Numbered from the stretch's first letter, positions 48,834 to 58,345 are shown. The stretch: DNA of 64,000 bases from Staphylococcus kloosii (GCF_003019255.1 NZ_CP027846.1:2170001-2234000), one strand, 5' to 3'. Program-made: numbers and translations. Notes: generated from the letters alone by a model not told the origin.

Positions 48834-49901
48834 TTATTTACGCATTTTAGGGTCAAACGCATCGCGTAAGCCGTCACTAAATAGATAGAAGAATAAAATT
48901 AATAAACTTAAAACAATTGCCGGTATAAATAATTCGTGTGGGTTAATGAGTAACATAGAACGTCCGTCATTCACGAGTGAACCAAGTGAAGTTTTAGGCG
49001 CCGGAACCCCAATACCGATAAAACTTAAAAATGCTTCGAAGAAAATCGCACTTGGCACTGTAAACATAGAAGTTACAACTATTGAACCTAGAGTATTAGG
49101 TAAAATATGTTTGAAAATCAATTTAGTTTTTGAACTACCTAATGTTTTAGATGCTAATACGAATTCTTGTGTTTTTAATTTTAAGAATTCTCCACGTACG
49201 ACACGGCTCATCCCTATCCAACCGGTAATAGCCATCGCTAAAATAATTGTCCAAATTGATGGCTCAAATATCAAGACGAATAAAATTACGACGATTAAGT
49301 TAGGTATTGATGCAATGATTTCAATGATACGTTGCATAATATTATCAATTCTTCCGCCAAAAAATCCTGAAATCGCACCGTAGACAACACCGATAAAAAT
49401 ATCTAATATAGCAGCCACGACACCGATAAATAATGATACTTGTGTCCCTTGCCAAGTTCTTGTCCATAAATCTCTACCTAATTGGTCTGTCCCAAACCAA
49501 TAGTTTTGTTTAACGCCAGCCTCTTTATAAGCATTTACACCTTGCGCGCCTTCACCATCGAATGGTAAAAAAGAAACTTTATCCAACACTGGTACTTTAG
49601 GTGGTAAATTTCTTCCTTGCACGTTTTGATCGGCATAACCGTGTGAACTAATCATTGGCCCAACAAATGCTAGGATAATAATTACAATTAATCCAATCAT
49701 CCCAACTACCGCTAATTTATTTCTTTTTAATTGGCTCCAAGCGTCCTGCCAAAAGTTTTTACTTTCTCTTTGAATTTCAGGTTCTTTTTCTATGTCTGCA
49801 TTACTACGTACAAAGTCCTCGGCCATAATTGCATTTGAAGCATTTGCCATTACAGCATTTGAAGGTTCATGATTTTCGAAATTATTGTTATTTTCTGCCA
49901 T
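48834..49901 (-). CDS. oppC: Oligopeptide ABC transporter permease OppC
   Basis: The 355-residue permease has an unusually long Asn/Glu-rich cytoplasmic N-terminus (about 65 residues), six membrane helices and the EAA loop region (EFVLASKTLGSSKTKLIFKH). The segment FGTDQLGRDLWTR is typical of OppC/DppC. It forms the channel with OppB. Its ATG overlaps the oppB stop by one base (TAATG). Confidence 0.95.
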   Translation of the reverse strand: MAENNNNFENHEPSNAVMANASNAIMAEDFVRSNADIEKEPEIQRESKNFWQDAWSQLKRNKLAVVGMIGLIVIIILAFVGPMISSHGYADQNVQGRNLPPKVPVLDKVSFLPFDGEGAQGVNAYKEAGVKQNYWFGTDQLGRDLWTRTWQGTQVSLFIGVVAAILDIFIGVVYGAISGFFGGRIDNIMQRIIEIIASIPNLIVVILFVLIFEPSIWTIILAMAITGWIGMSRVVRGEFLKLKTQEFVLASKTLGSSKTKLIFKHILPNTLGSIVVTSMFTVPSAIFFEAFLSFIGIGVPAPKTSLGSLVNDGRSMLLINPHELFIPAIVLSLLILFFYLFSDGLRDAFDPKMRK

Positions 49902-50827
49902 TATTTCTTACCTCCTTGTACACGTATACGTGGATCAATCACGCCATATAAAATGTCTACAATGAAGATAGAAACAATGAATAATGTACTAAATAATATA
50001 GTTGTCGCCATAATCACTGGAAAATCGTTTGTAGTTATAGAACGAACAAATTGATCCCCTAGACCAGGCACACCAAATATATTTTCAATTGTTAATGTCC
50101 CTGTCAAAATTCCTGCTAACATAGGTACGATTATTGTAATTACTGGTATCAATGCATTTCTTAACGCATGTCCGAATAATACTCTCATAGTAGAGTTCCC
50201 TTTGGCTCTAGCCATTAAAATATAATCGGAACTTAATACCTCTATCATCTCTGCTCTTATGTATCTCGCAACGGTAGCCAAAACAGTAGCCGAAAGTGCT
50301 AATGATGGTAGTACAGCTGTTGAAATGCCTTCCCAACCTGCAACTGGGAACCAATTTAATCTCACTGAGAATGCATATTGCAATAATACGGCTAATACGA
50401 ATGATGGTACTGACACTGCTATAACTGATATTACGGTGGCTGTATAGTCTACCCAGGTGTTTTGCCGAACAGCAGCAACTACTCCTAAAAATAGACCTAA
50501 TACAACACCAATAACCATTGCCGAAAGCCCCATTTCCATAGATGGTACCAATCTGTGTTTAACTAAGTCCCAAACTGGTTGGTTATTATATTGGAACGAA
50601 TTACCGAAATCTCCAGTTACAACGTTTTTCAAATAATGACCATACTGAACTGCGACTGGATCATTCAATCCATACTTTTCATTCAATATTTGTTTTTGCT
50701 CATCATTTAATTTTTGGTCATTAAATGGTGAACCTGGCATAAGCTTCATTAGGAAAAAGGTAATTGTAATAATAATAAACAATGACAACACCATGTAACC
50801 TAATCGTTTTAAAACATATTTAAGCAT
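49901..50827 (-). CDS. oppB: Oligopeptide ABC transporter permease OppB
   Basis: The 308-residue permease begins MLKYVLKRLGYMVLSLFIII and has six membrane helices with the conserved loop DYILMARAKGNSTMRVLFGH and IENIFGVPGLGDQFVRSI. PGSPFNDQKLNDEQ is the typical extracellular segment of OppB/DppB. It is the first gene of oppBCDFA; AAGGGGGATGG precedes the ATG. A CodY-like box at 50871-50885 lies 44 bases upstream, in accord with nutrient-controlled expression known for Opp3. Confidence 0.95.
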   Translation of the reverse strand: MLKYVLKRLGYMVLSLFIIITITFFLMKLMPGSPFNDQKLNDEQKQILNEKYGLNDPVAVQYGHYLKNVVTGDFGNSFQYNNQPVWDLVKHRLVPSMEMGLSAMVIGVVLGLFLGVVAAVRQNTWVDYTATVISVIAVSVPSFVLAVLLQYAFSVRLNWFPVAGWEGISTAVLPSLALSATVLATVARYIRAEMIEVLSSDYILMARAKGNSTMRVLFGHALRNALIPVITIIVPMLAGILTGTLTIENIFGVPGLGDQFVRSITTNDFPVIMATTILFSTLFIVSIFIVDILYGVIDPRIRVQGGKK

Positions 50828-50870
50828 AAATCCATCCCCCTTAACTTTTCAAAATTAACATTCCTTTCAA

Positions 50871-50885
50871 AATTTTCAGAAATAT
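50871..50885. promoter_or_regulatory. CodY-like box upstream of oppB
   Basis: AATTTTCAGAAATAT matches the CodY consensus AATTTTCWGAAAATT at 13 of 15 positions. It lies in the oppB leader or promoter region. Opp genes are CodY targets in S. aureus, so repression in rich medium is expected. Confidence 0.6.
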
Positions 50886-51071
50886 TAATATTATTATATA
50901 TTTCTTTTACGTATTAATCAATATAGTTTTGCTTCACATTATTAAAGCGGATAATTTATATCAACGATATATTTTTGAGTTAACAGCTTATTTTAACCTT
51001 CATATAAAAATCTATTCAGTTTTAATTTGTATTCGGTTACAATTAATATAATAAGGTTTGGGAGGATTTTT

Positions 51072-51446
51072 ATGCAGTTATTTCGTAAATTAATAATTTG
51101 GATTTTATTAGCACCACTATTTTCTTGTTTAATATGGATTTTCAGCGATAAATCTTTTATAGATTTTTTAAATATATTATTTTATACATCAGCCGTATTA
51201 AGTATCATTACTTTCGTTCTTATAATTGTACAAGATGGTGTATTTGACGTAACAAGTTATGGTTTCCGTAAATTAAAATATCAATTTTCCACAAAAAAGC
51301 AACGTGCATCTATGTCAAACGATGACTTTTTCAATCCTCAACAAGTTAAAAAAGACAATTATGTTGTCACATCATGGGTCAAATATGCATTTTTAATCAA
51401 TTTAAGCTATTTTGCTATTACTATTATTATTAGTTTCTTAATATAA
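51072..51446 (+). CDS. DUF3899-type membrane protein
   Basis: I start at ATG 51072 behind GGGAGGATTTTT. The 124-residue protein has three membrane helices (about residues 7-24, 32-52 and 101-122) with a cytosolic loop between (YGFRKLKYQFSTKKQ, then SNDDFFNPQQVKKDNY), the pattern of DUF3899 proteins. Function is unknown. It is divergent from oppB and convergent with the MFS gene across a strong terminator. Confidence 0.8.
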   Translation: MQLFRKLIIWILLAPLFSCLIWIFSDKSFIDFLNILFYTSAVLSIITFVLIIVQDGVFDVTSYGFRKLKYQFSTKKQRASMSNDDFFNPQQVKKDNYVVTSWVKYAFLINLSYFAITIIISFLI

Positions 51447-51447
51447 A

Positions 51448-51491
51448 AAAAGGAGTAACGACATCGCATCGATATCGTCACTCCTTTTTTA
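51448..51491. terminator. Bidirectional terminator between the DUF3899 and MFS genes
   Basis: AAAAAAAGGAGT and ACTCCTTTTTTT arms pair, with inner ACGA/TCGT pairing, in a hairpin spanning about 44 bases. Confidence 0.88.
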
Positions 51492-51497
51492 TAATTA

Positions 51498-52733
51498 TTA
51501 GCTTGATTCGTCTATATTAGGATTCATAAACAAGGCATAGTATAGCAAAATAAAGCCTATTAATACGACGGCAGCAACATAGATGGACATCATCCAAGGT
51601 GCTAAAAATGCACCAAGTATCAAGCCAAATCTAGCTAAAATTTGTGCTCCATTGTTAGAAACCATATTAAAAGTTGCGTAAGTACTTCTTTGATCGTTTG
51701 GGATCATTAAGAAGCGACGTGCGTTTTGTATCGGAGAATAAATCAATTCACCTAACGTTGCTATTATCGCAAATAAACACAGTACCCATACATTATTCGC
51801 AGAGGTCAAAATGGCGTATCCAAGCGTATACAATACGATTCCAATTTTAAAAACGTCTTTTTTAGAAGTACTTGCTATCATTTTATTAACGGTAAAAGTT
51901 AAAGTTGCCACTACAACTGTATTGATAATCATAATTAACGTAAACATTCGTACGCCATCGACCGTAAAACCAAGTAACTGAAATGGTTCGAATTGTTTTT
52001 TTAATCTTACGACAACATAAGAATTTAAGCTTAATTCCGCCATCATAACCATTAAATAGCCTAATGTTAATATCATGTAATACTTATCTTTAATAACTAC
52101 ATGATAGCTTTGTAAAAAGTGCTTTAATTTTGACGTTAAATCATCTTTTTGTTTAAATACTTGCCCTACATGATAAAATTTAGCAAATAAATACCAACTG
52201 ATTAACATAGCAACTAAAAACAATATAAATAATAGGCGTTTATGACTTAAGTATAACAATGCACCTAACATCATACCGATAGCCGTGCCAATATTAAACA
52301 TCCAATACATTAATTGATAAACATATTCTCTTACTTCTTCATAAATTGCGTCCATTACGGCCGCTTCGAAAATAGGCTCACTCGCAGCGAACAATAATTC
52401 GAAAAGAAAAATCACAATGCAAAATATAACCAACCCAACTCCATCCATCGTTACCGTTATACTTAGAATAATTAAACTTACTGCATACAAAATATGCGCC
52501 CAATTTAATACTTTTTTCCGCGACAAATTATCCCCTATATAACCACCAATAAAAGTAACCATAAAGCCAACGATAATATTGATAATTAAAAATGTTCCTG
52601 CAAACACAGCATTAACTTTACTCGTTAAATAAAGTGCGATAAATGGCATAATCGCCTGACTCGCAATAATAAGCACAAAATCGGCAAGTAATCTCGTTTT
52701 TAAAGTTGTAGTTAAAGTAAAAAATCTCCCCAT
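51498..52733 (-). CDS. MFS transporter, probable drug efflux
   Basis: The 411-residue protein has 12 membrane helices and MFS motif A in loop 2-3 (GGYIGDNLSRKKVL). A second cytosolic loop holds LKHFLQSYHVVIKDKYY. Resemblance is to the DHA1-type exporters with broad drug or unknown substrates. ATG follows AGAGGTGTTTACAAC. It lies between fabF and the opp operon and has its own terminator region upstream (fabF terminator at 52870-52896 faces it). I do not recall an equivalent at this spot in S. aureus, but that is from memory. Confidence 0.88.
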   Translation of the reverse strand: MGRFFTLTTTLKTRLLADFVLIIASQAIMPFIALYLTSKVNAVFAGTFLIINIIVGFMVTFIGGYIGDNLSRKKVLNWAHILYAVSLIILSITVTMDGVGLVIFCIVIFLFELLFAASEPIFEAAVMDAIYEEVREYVYQLMYWMFNIGTAIGMMLGALLYLSHKRLLFILFLVAMLISWYLFAKFYHVGQVFKQKDDLTSKLKHFLQSYHVVIKDKYYMILTLGYLMVMMAELSLNSYVVVRLKKQFEPFQLLGFTVDGVRMFTLIMIINTVVVATLTFTVNKMIASTSKKDVFKIGIVLYTLGYAILTSANNVWVLCLFAIIATLGELIYSPIQNARRFLMIPNDQRSTYATFNMVSNNGAQILARFGLILGAFLAPWMMSIYVAAVVLIGFILLYYALFMNPNIDESS

Positions 52734-52869
52734 GTTGTAAACACCTCTATACTGCCTTTTAGTATTGAGCTTATCTTATCATTAATCACTAATTATGAAA
52801 ACATGCTTAATATTGCACAATCTAATGTCTGCGGATTAATACCACTTTAATGCTACAAAATAAAAAAAG

Positions 52870-52896
52870 CTTTCCACTAAAAATGGAAAGCTTAAA
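52870..52896 (-). terminator. Terminator after fabF
   Basis: AAGCTTTCCA and TGGAAAGCTT form a perfect 10-bp stem around a 7-base loop, followed by TTTTTTTA on the minus strand, 10 bases past fabF. Confidence 0.9.
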
Positions 52897-52905
52897 TAAT
52901 ATCAA

Positions 52906-54150
52906 TTATTCGCTAAATTTTTTAAATACTAATACAGCATTATGTCCACCAAAACCTAAACTGTTACTCATAGCATAAGTAATGTCTAAATCTTGTGCTG
53001 TGTTAGGTACGAAGTCTAAATCACATTCTGGATCAGGTGATTCAACGTGAATTGTTGGCGCAATACGGCTATCTCTAATAGATAATGCTGAGAATATTGC
53101 TTCAATACCACCAGTTGCACCCAATAAGTGACCAGTCATTGATTTTGTTGAACTTACTTTAAGTGATTTAGCAGCGTCACCGAATGTATTTTTAATTGCT
53201 TGTACTTCTGTTAAGTCGCCTACTGGTGTACTCGTTCCGTGTGCATTTAAATATTGGATATCTTTAGCTTCGATACCAGCATCGTCAATGGCTGCTTGCA
53301 TTGCACGTGAACCGCCTTCACCTTCTGGTGCTGGAGCAGTAATATGATAAGCATCACCAGTTGAACCGTAACCTACAACTTCTGCATAAATATTAGCACC
53401 TCTTGCTTGAGCTGCTTCTAATGATTCAAGTACAACTATTCCAGCGCCTTCACCCATAACGAAGCCATCACGACCAATTTGGAATGGTCTACAAGCTGTT
53501 TCAGGGTCGTCATTTGTTGATAATGCACGACTTGCGCTAAAGCCAGCAATTGCCATATCAGTAATCGGCGCTTCAGTACCACCTGTAATCATGGCATCAG
53601 CATCGCCACGTTGTATAATTTTGAATGCTTCACCAATTGAGTTCGTTCCAGTCGCACAAGCTGTAACTGTAGAACCATTAGGACCTTTAGCACCTAAGTC
53701 TATTGACACTTGTCCAGTCGCCATATCTGGAATTAACATAGGAACGAAGAAAGGACTAACACGTCTTGGTCCTTTATTTAATAATGTATTATGTGCATTT
53801 TCAAATGTTTCCATACCACCAATACCAGCACCAATCCATACACCGATATTGTTAGCATTATCTTCATTAATTTCTAATTTAGCATCTTGAACCGCTTCTC
53901 TAGCCGCAACTAATGCATATTGAGTGAAACGGTCCATACGTCTCGCTTCTTTTTTCTCAATAAAGTTCTCAATATTGAAATCCTTTAATTCACCTGCTAA
54001 ATGTACATTATAAGGATCTGTATCAATTCGAGTTATTTTATCTATTCCGTTAACGCCATTCAAAGCATTTTCCCAAGAAGTTTTGGCATCATTACCAATT
54101 GGTGATAATACACCTACACCAGTAATAACGACACGTTGTGCTTTACTCAT
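52906..54150 (-). CDS. fabF: 3-oxoacyl-ACP synthase II
   Basis: The 414-residue condensing enzyme elongates acyl-ACP with malonyl-ACP. The Cys-His-His triad is visible: Cys165 (TACATGTNS), His in NAHGTSTPVGD and His in KSMTGHLLGATGG. Length and sequence are normal. It is the platensimycin/cerulenin target of the type II pathway. It follows fabH by 11 bases and shares its FapR-controlled promoter. Confidence 0.97.
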   Translation of the reverse strand: MSKAQRVVITGVGVLSPIGNDAKTSWENALNGVNGIDKITRIDTDPYNVHLAGELKDFNIENFIEKKEARRMDRFTQYALVAAREAVQDAKLEINEDNANNIGVWIGAGIGGMETFENAHNTLLNKGPRRVSPFFVPMLIPDMATGQVSIDLGAKGPNGSTVTACATGTNSIGEAFKIIQRGDADAMITGGTEAPITDMAIAGFSASRALSTNDDPETACRPFQIGRDGFVMGEGAGIVVLESLEAAQARGANIYAEVVGYGSTGDAYHITAPAPEGEGGSRAMQAAIDDAGIEAKDIQYLNAHGTSTPVGDLTEVQAIKNTFGDAAKSLKVSSTKSMTGHLLGATGGIEAIFSALSIRDSRIAPTIHVESPDPECDLDFVPNTAQDLDITYAMSNSLGFGGHNAVLVFKKFSE

Positions 54151-54161
54151 AAATTTACCTC

Positions 54162-55103
54162 CTATTTACCCCATCTTAATGTAATGGCACCCCAAGTAAG
54201 GCCACCGCCAAATCCTACAAAAACAAGGACATCATCATCTTTTATTTTATTATTTTCTAATTCTTGAGCCACACTTAATGGTATCGATGCAGCAGACGTA
54301 TTTCCATATTTATCTACAGAAACACTCATTTTAGATTTATCTAGTCCTAAACGTTCACGTGCAGACTCCATAATACGTATGTTAGCTTGATGCGGCACAA
54401 ACATATCAACATCTTCTGGCTGTAAGCCTGCCTTAGCAACAGCTTTATTTGAAGCCTCGCCCATAATTCTAACCGCGAACTTAAATACTTCACGACCGTT
54501 CATGAAAATTTTACCATTTTCTGGATTTAAATATAAATATTCTCCACCTGAACCATCTGAACCTAGTTCATAACTTAATATGCCTCTACCTTCAGATACT
54601 TCACCAATTATAGCAGCACCGGCACCATCGCCGAAAAGAATTGCTGTGGAACGGTCTGTCATATCTGTTATTTTAGATAATTTATCGGCACCAACAACTA
54701 AAATATTTTTATAATCGCCTGATTTAATAAATTGTTGCGCATTAATGATAGCGTACATAAAGCCACTACAAGCAGCTAGTTGATCCATAGAAGCAACTTT
54801 ACCTATGCCTAATTTAGTTTGCAACATATTTGCTACAGTTGGAAAAGCATAGTCTCCTGTTGACGTAGCAACCATAATCATATCTATATCTGTCGCTTCA
54901 ATCCCAGCGTCTTCAATTGCTTTTAAACTTGCTTTGTAAGCCAAATCAGATGTATCTTCATCTTCATTTGCCCATCTTCTTTCTTTTATACCTGTCATTT
55001 TTGAAATCCATTCATCTGAAGTTTCTAAAAATGATTCAAAATAGGCATTGTCTACAACATTTTCAGGTGCGTAAGCCCCAAAACCTTTAATACCCACATT
55101 CAT
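54162..55103 (-). CDS. fabH: 3-oxoacyl-ACP synthase III
   Basis: The 313-residue enzyme starts fatty-acid synthesis by condensing a short acyl-CoA with malonyl-ACP. Catalytic Cys112 lies in LAACSGFMYA, His in VPHQANIRI and Asn in YGNTSAASIP. Staphylococcal FabH prefers branched-chain primers, giving anteiso and iso lipids. A FapR-like operator lies 26 bases ahead of the start codon. It forms an operon with fabF. Confidence 0.97.
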   Translation of the reverse strand: MNVGIKGFGAYAPENVVDNAYFESFLETSDEWISKMTGIKERRWANEDEDTSDLAYKASLKAIEDAGIEATDIDMIMVATSTGDYAFPTVANMLQTKLGIGKVASMDQLAACSGFMYAIINAQQFIKSGDYKNILVVGADKLSKITDMTDRSTAILFGDGAGAAIIGEVSEGRGILSYELGSDGSGGEYLYLNPENGKIFMNGREVFKFAVRIMGEASNKAVAKAGLQPEDVDMFVPHQANIRIMESARERLGLDKSKMSVSVDKYGNTSAASIPLSVAQELENNKIKDDDVLVFVGFGGGLTWGAITLRWGK

Positions 55104-55129
55104 GGTCGTACACCTTCTTATTTTCGATT

Positions 55130-55146
55130 TTAATACCAGGTATTAA
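55130..55146. promoter_or_regulatory. FapR-like operator of fabH-fabF
   Basis: TTAATACCAGGTATTAA is a 17-bp near-perfect palindrome matching the FapR consensus (TTAGTACCTRGTACTAA type). It lies at the transcription start just downstream of the -10. FapR represses fatty-acid genes until malonyl-CoA accumulates. Confidence 0.85.
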
Positions 55147-55174
55147 TTTAACATAAATTTTCATCTAAATACAA
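55146..55174 (-). promoter_or_regulatory. Promoter of fabH-fabF
   Basis: TTGTAT (55174-55169), a 17-bp spacer and TTAAAT (55151-55146) lie on the minus strand, directly abutting the FapR-like operator. Confidence 0.7.
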
Positions 55175-55332
55175 GAACTTATCTTGCTACAAAAGTAATT
55201 ATGCTTTATACATTATAAATTACACATCATATTATCTCAAAGTAAAAGTAACAATGTAAGCGATTTATACTATACAAACATCACTCTTTTAATTATAATA
55301 TAAATATATATAAGTTATTGGAGGCATTACTA

Positions 55333-55527
55333 ATGAAATACCTCGCAGTATTGGTTTGGGCAATCGTATTATTAGAAATGGTTAATTTTGTCTTAAATAG
55401 TCTAGAGGGTGGCGGAGCATTAAACTTTGTTACACCTATTATTATCGCTGTTATTTTCACCATTCTTATAATGTTATTTGATTTAGTTATCAAACCTAAG
55501 AACAACCAAACTAAAAATGAACATTAA
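55333..55527 (+). CDS. DUF2929 membrane protein (YjzD-like)
   Basis: ATG at 55333 follows TTGGAGGCATTACTA. The 64-residue protein has two membrane helices (MKYLAVLVWAIVLLEMVNF and PIIIAVIFTILIMLFDLVI) with NSLEGGGALNF between, as in DUF2929/YjzD proteins. It lies divergent to fabH, a placement also known in Bacillus. Function is unknown. A strong terminator follows immediately. Confidence 0.82.
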   Translation: MKYLAVLVWAIVLLEMVNFVLNSLEGGGALNFVTPIIIAVIFTILIMLFDLVIKPKNNQTKNEH

Positions 55528-55563
55528 AAAACACCAACATGTTAAACATGTTGGTGTCTTTTT
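55528..55563. terminator. Bidirectional terminator between the DUF2929 gene and clpB
   Basis: ACACCAACATG and CATGTTGGTGT form a perfect 11-bp stem around TTAAA, with A and T tracts on both sides. Confidence 0.9.
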
Positions 55564-55568
55564 TGTGC

Positions 55569-58184
55569 TTAAACGTTAGTTGTTTCGTTGTTTTCCATGT
55601 CGAAAGTCAATCCATCTTCAGTTAAATCAACTTTTACAACAGTTCCTTCAGGTAAGTTTTCTCTTATCATTTTTCTTGCTAATGGTGTTTCAATTTGAGA
55701 TTGGATGAAACGTTTTAATGGTCTTGCACCAAATTGTGGTTCATATGCTTCTTTACCTAACCATTCTTTAGCTTCATCTGAAACTTCAATAGATATGCGT
55801 TGATCTAATAATCTAATGTTTAATTGTGTTAATAGTTTATCGACAATCATACCCATATCATCGACAGATAATGGTTTGAATAATACTATATCATCCATAC
55901 GATTTAATATTTCTGGTTTAAAGTATTGATTTAAGCTTTCCATTACAGCTTTTTCAGTTGATTCTGTAATAACACCAGTATCTTTCACATTTTCAAGTAA
56001 GACTTGTGAACCAATGTTACTAGTCATAATAATGATAGTGTTTTTGAAATCAACGTTTCTACCTTTAGAATCAGTTAAGCGACCTTCATCTAAAATTTGA
56101 AGTAACACGTTGAATACGTCGCTGTGTGCTTTTTCTATTTCGTCTAACAGAATAACGGAATATGGATTACGACGAACTGATTCAGTTAATTGACCCCCTT
56201 CATCATGGCCTACATAACCAGGAGGCGCTCCAATTAAACGTGACACTGAATGTTTTTCCATATATTCACTCATATCTATGCGAATCATATGTTTTTCTGA
56301 ATCAAATAAAGTTGAGGCTAGTGACTTAGCTAACTCAGTTTTACCTACACCAGTTGGTCCTAAGAATAGGAAACTACCTATAGGTCTTTGAGGGTCTTTA
56401 ATACCTGCACGCGCTCTTACTACTGCATCAGATACTAAATCTACCGCTTTATCTTGACCCACAACGCGTTCGTGTAAAATATCAGCTAAGTTTAAAAGTT
56501 TTTCACGTTCTGTTTCAACTAATTTTGAAACTGGAATACCTGTCCAAGCACTTACAATATCGCCTATTTCTTCGTCAGAAACGATTTCTCTTATAATGCG
56601 ATCATTGTCTTCATTTTGTTCATCTTGGAATGCTGCTTCTAACTCTCTTAATTCTTTTTCTAATTCAGGAATTTTACCGTGTTGTAGTTCTGCTGCACGT
56701 TCTAAATTATAATTATTTTCAGCATCTTCTAGTGCTTTTCTACTTTCATCAAGTTCTGTACGTTTTTCTTGAAGTTTTGCAATTTTTTCTTTTTCTTGTT
56801 CTACACGAGATGAAATTTCAGATTGTTTTTCTTTTTCGTTAGCTAATTCTTCTTGTAATTCTTGTAAACGTTGTTTACTAGCGTTATCAGATTCATTTTT
56901 CAATGCACTTTCTTCGATTTCTAATTGCATTACGCGACGATTAACTTGGTCTAATTCTGTTGGATTTGAACCCATTTCAGTACGAATCGTTGCACAAGCT
57001 TGGTCAACTAAATCAATAGCTTTATCTGGTAAGAAACGATCTGTAATATAACGATCTGATAATTCTGCTGCAGCAACTAAAGCGCGGTCTTGAATTCTAA
57101 CGCCGTGATATACTTCATAACGTTCTTTTAAACCTCTTAAAATAGAAATTGTATCTTCAACATCAGGTTCAGAAACATTTACTTTTTGGAAACGACGTTC
57201 TAACGCAGAATCTTTTTCGATATATTCACGATATTCATTTAAAGTTGTCGCACCAATACAGTGTAATTCACCTCTAGCTAACATAGGTTTCAACATGTTG
57301 CCAGCGTCCATTGCACCTTCTGTTTTACCTGCACCAACGAGCATGTGTATTTCATCTATAAATAAAATGATTCTACCGTCTGAATCTTTAACTTCTTTAA
57401 GTACTGCTTTTAATCGTTCTTCAAACTCACCGCGGTATTTAGCGCCAGCTACAAGTGCACTTAAATCTAATTCAAAGATTGTTTTATCTAGTAATGATTC
57501 TGGAACGTCTTTACGTACGATTCTTTGTGCTAAGCCCTCAACTATCGCAGTTTTACCTACACCAGGTTCACCGATAAGTACTGGGTTATTTTTCATTTTT
57601 CTACTTAAAATTCTTATAGAGTTTCTAATTTCTTCATCTCTACCTATAACTGGATCCATGTTACCTTGTCGGACCTCTTCAACTAAATCACGTCCATATT
57701 TCTCAAGAGCTTCATAGTTCACTTCTGGATTTTGTGATGTCACGTGATTCCCTCCTCTAATTTTTTTTATAATTTCTCTTACTACTTCTGCTTTATTTGC
57801 TACTGCTTGTTTTGTTGTGTCGTCAATTTCTATTGCAGCTAACAGTAGATGTTCCATAGATATATAGTCATCATCGTATTCTTTCATATATGATTCGGCT
57901 TTAGTCAAAAGTTCATTTGCTTTTGGACTAATGTACTGTCCGTATTGAATATTATCTCCTTGTACAGAAGGATAATTTTTTAATTTATTTTCATATTGTG
58001 TTATTAATTGGTCTGTATCAATATTTGCTCTTTCTAAAACATTGTGATATAAACTATCAGTTTCAGTCAATGCTGATATTAGTATGGCTTCAATTTCAAT
58101 ATTTTGTAATTCATATGTTTGAGCTTGCTCAACCGCATTTTGTAATACGCTTTGCACTTTGTAGGTCATTTGATTTATATCCAA
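55569..58184 (-). CDS. clpB: ClpB disaggregase
   Basis: The 871-residue Hsp100 protein has an N domain with two repeats, AAA-1 (Walker A GEPGVGKTAIVEGL), the long coiled-coil middle domain (about residues 405-530, LEIEESALKNESDNASKQ onward) and AAA-2 (GPTGVGKTELAKSL). It rescues aggregated proteins with DnaK. I start at TTG 58184 (LDINQMTY), 6 bases after AGGGGTGA, because the S. aureus protein begins MDINKMTY; a GTG 9 bases earlier lies inside the ribosome site. The promoter and a CtsR-like operator precede it, so heat-shock control is expected. Confidence 0.97.
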   Translation of the reverse strand: MDINQMTYKVQSVLQNAVEQAQTYELQNIEIEAILISALTETDSLYHNVLERANIDTDQLITQYENKLKNYPSVQGDNIQYGQYISPKANELLTKAESYMKEYDDDYISMEHLLLAAIEIDDTTKQAVANKAEVVREIIKKIRGGNHVTSQNPEVNYEALEKYGRDLVEEVRQGNMDPVIGRDEEIRNSIRILSRKMKNNPVLIGEPGVGKTAIVEGLAQRIVRKDVPESLLDKTIFELDLSALVAGAKYRGEFEERLKAVLKEVKDSDGRIILFIDEIHMLVGAGKTEGAMDAGNMLKPMLARGELHCIGATTLNEYREYIEKDSALERRFQKVNVSEPDVEDTISILRGLKERYEVYHGVRIQDRALVAAAELSDRYITDRFLPDKAIDLVDQACATIRTEMGSNPTELDQVNRRVMQLEIEESALKNESDNASKQRLQELQEELANEKEKQSEISSRVEQEKEKIAKLQEKRTELDESRKALEDAENNYNLERAAELQHGKIPELEKELRELEAAFQDEQNEDNDRIIREIVSDEEIGDIVSAWTGIPVSKLVETEREKLLNLADILHERVVGQDKAVDLVSDAVVRARAGIKDPQRPIGSFLFLGPTGVGKTELAKSLASTLFDSEKHMIRIDMSEYMEKHSVSRLIGAPPGYVGHDEGGQLTESVRRNPYSVILLDEIEKAHSDVFNVLLQILDEGRLTDSKGRNVDFKNTIIIMTSNIGSQVLLENVKDTGVITESTEKAVMESLNQYFKPEILNRMDDIVLFKPLSVDDMGMIVDKLLTQLNIRLLDQRISIEVSDEAKEWLGKEAYEPQFGARPLKRFIQSQIETPLARKMIRENLPEGTVVKVDLTEDGLTFDMENNETTNV

Positions 58185-58230
58185 TATTTTCACCCCTATA
58201 CAATTAGCGTTAGGTCAAATTATTTTTGAC

Positions 58231-58247
58231 TTTGACTTTCTTTGACC
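58231..58247 (-). promoter_or_regulatory. CtsR operator of clpB
   Basis: On the minus strand GGTCAAA-GAA-AGTCAAA is a tandem heptad repeat matching the CtsR consensus (GGTCAAANANRGTCAAA). It lies just downstream of the -10 element. Two further GTCAAA-like heptads (58213-58230) follow. Confidence 0.88.
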
Positions 58248-58255
58248 TTGATTTT

Positions 58256-58284
58256 ATTATAGACCCTTTTACATAAAGAATCAA
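58256..58284 (-). promoter_or_regulatory. Promoter of clpB
   Basis: TTGATT (58284-58279), a 17-bp spacer and TATAAT (58261-58256) lie on the minus strand immediately before the CtsR operator. Confidence 0.82.
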
Positions 58285-58345
58285 CTCGAAAGCACTAAAA
58301 ATTACATCATTTTTTATTATATTAATTTCCTTATTAAAGCATAAA

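Noticed and set aside
57295..57717. A 140-codon plus-strand open frame
   Set aside because: It lies wholly antisense to the AAA-1 domain of clpB, with no ribosome site. It is a shadow of that gene.
58185..58300. HrcA (CIRCE) element upstream of clpB
   Set aside because: The 9-bp inverted repeat of CIRCE is absent. Only CtsR-type heptads are present.
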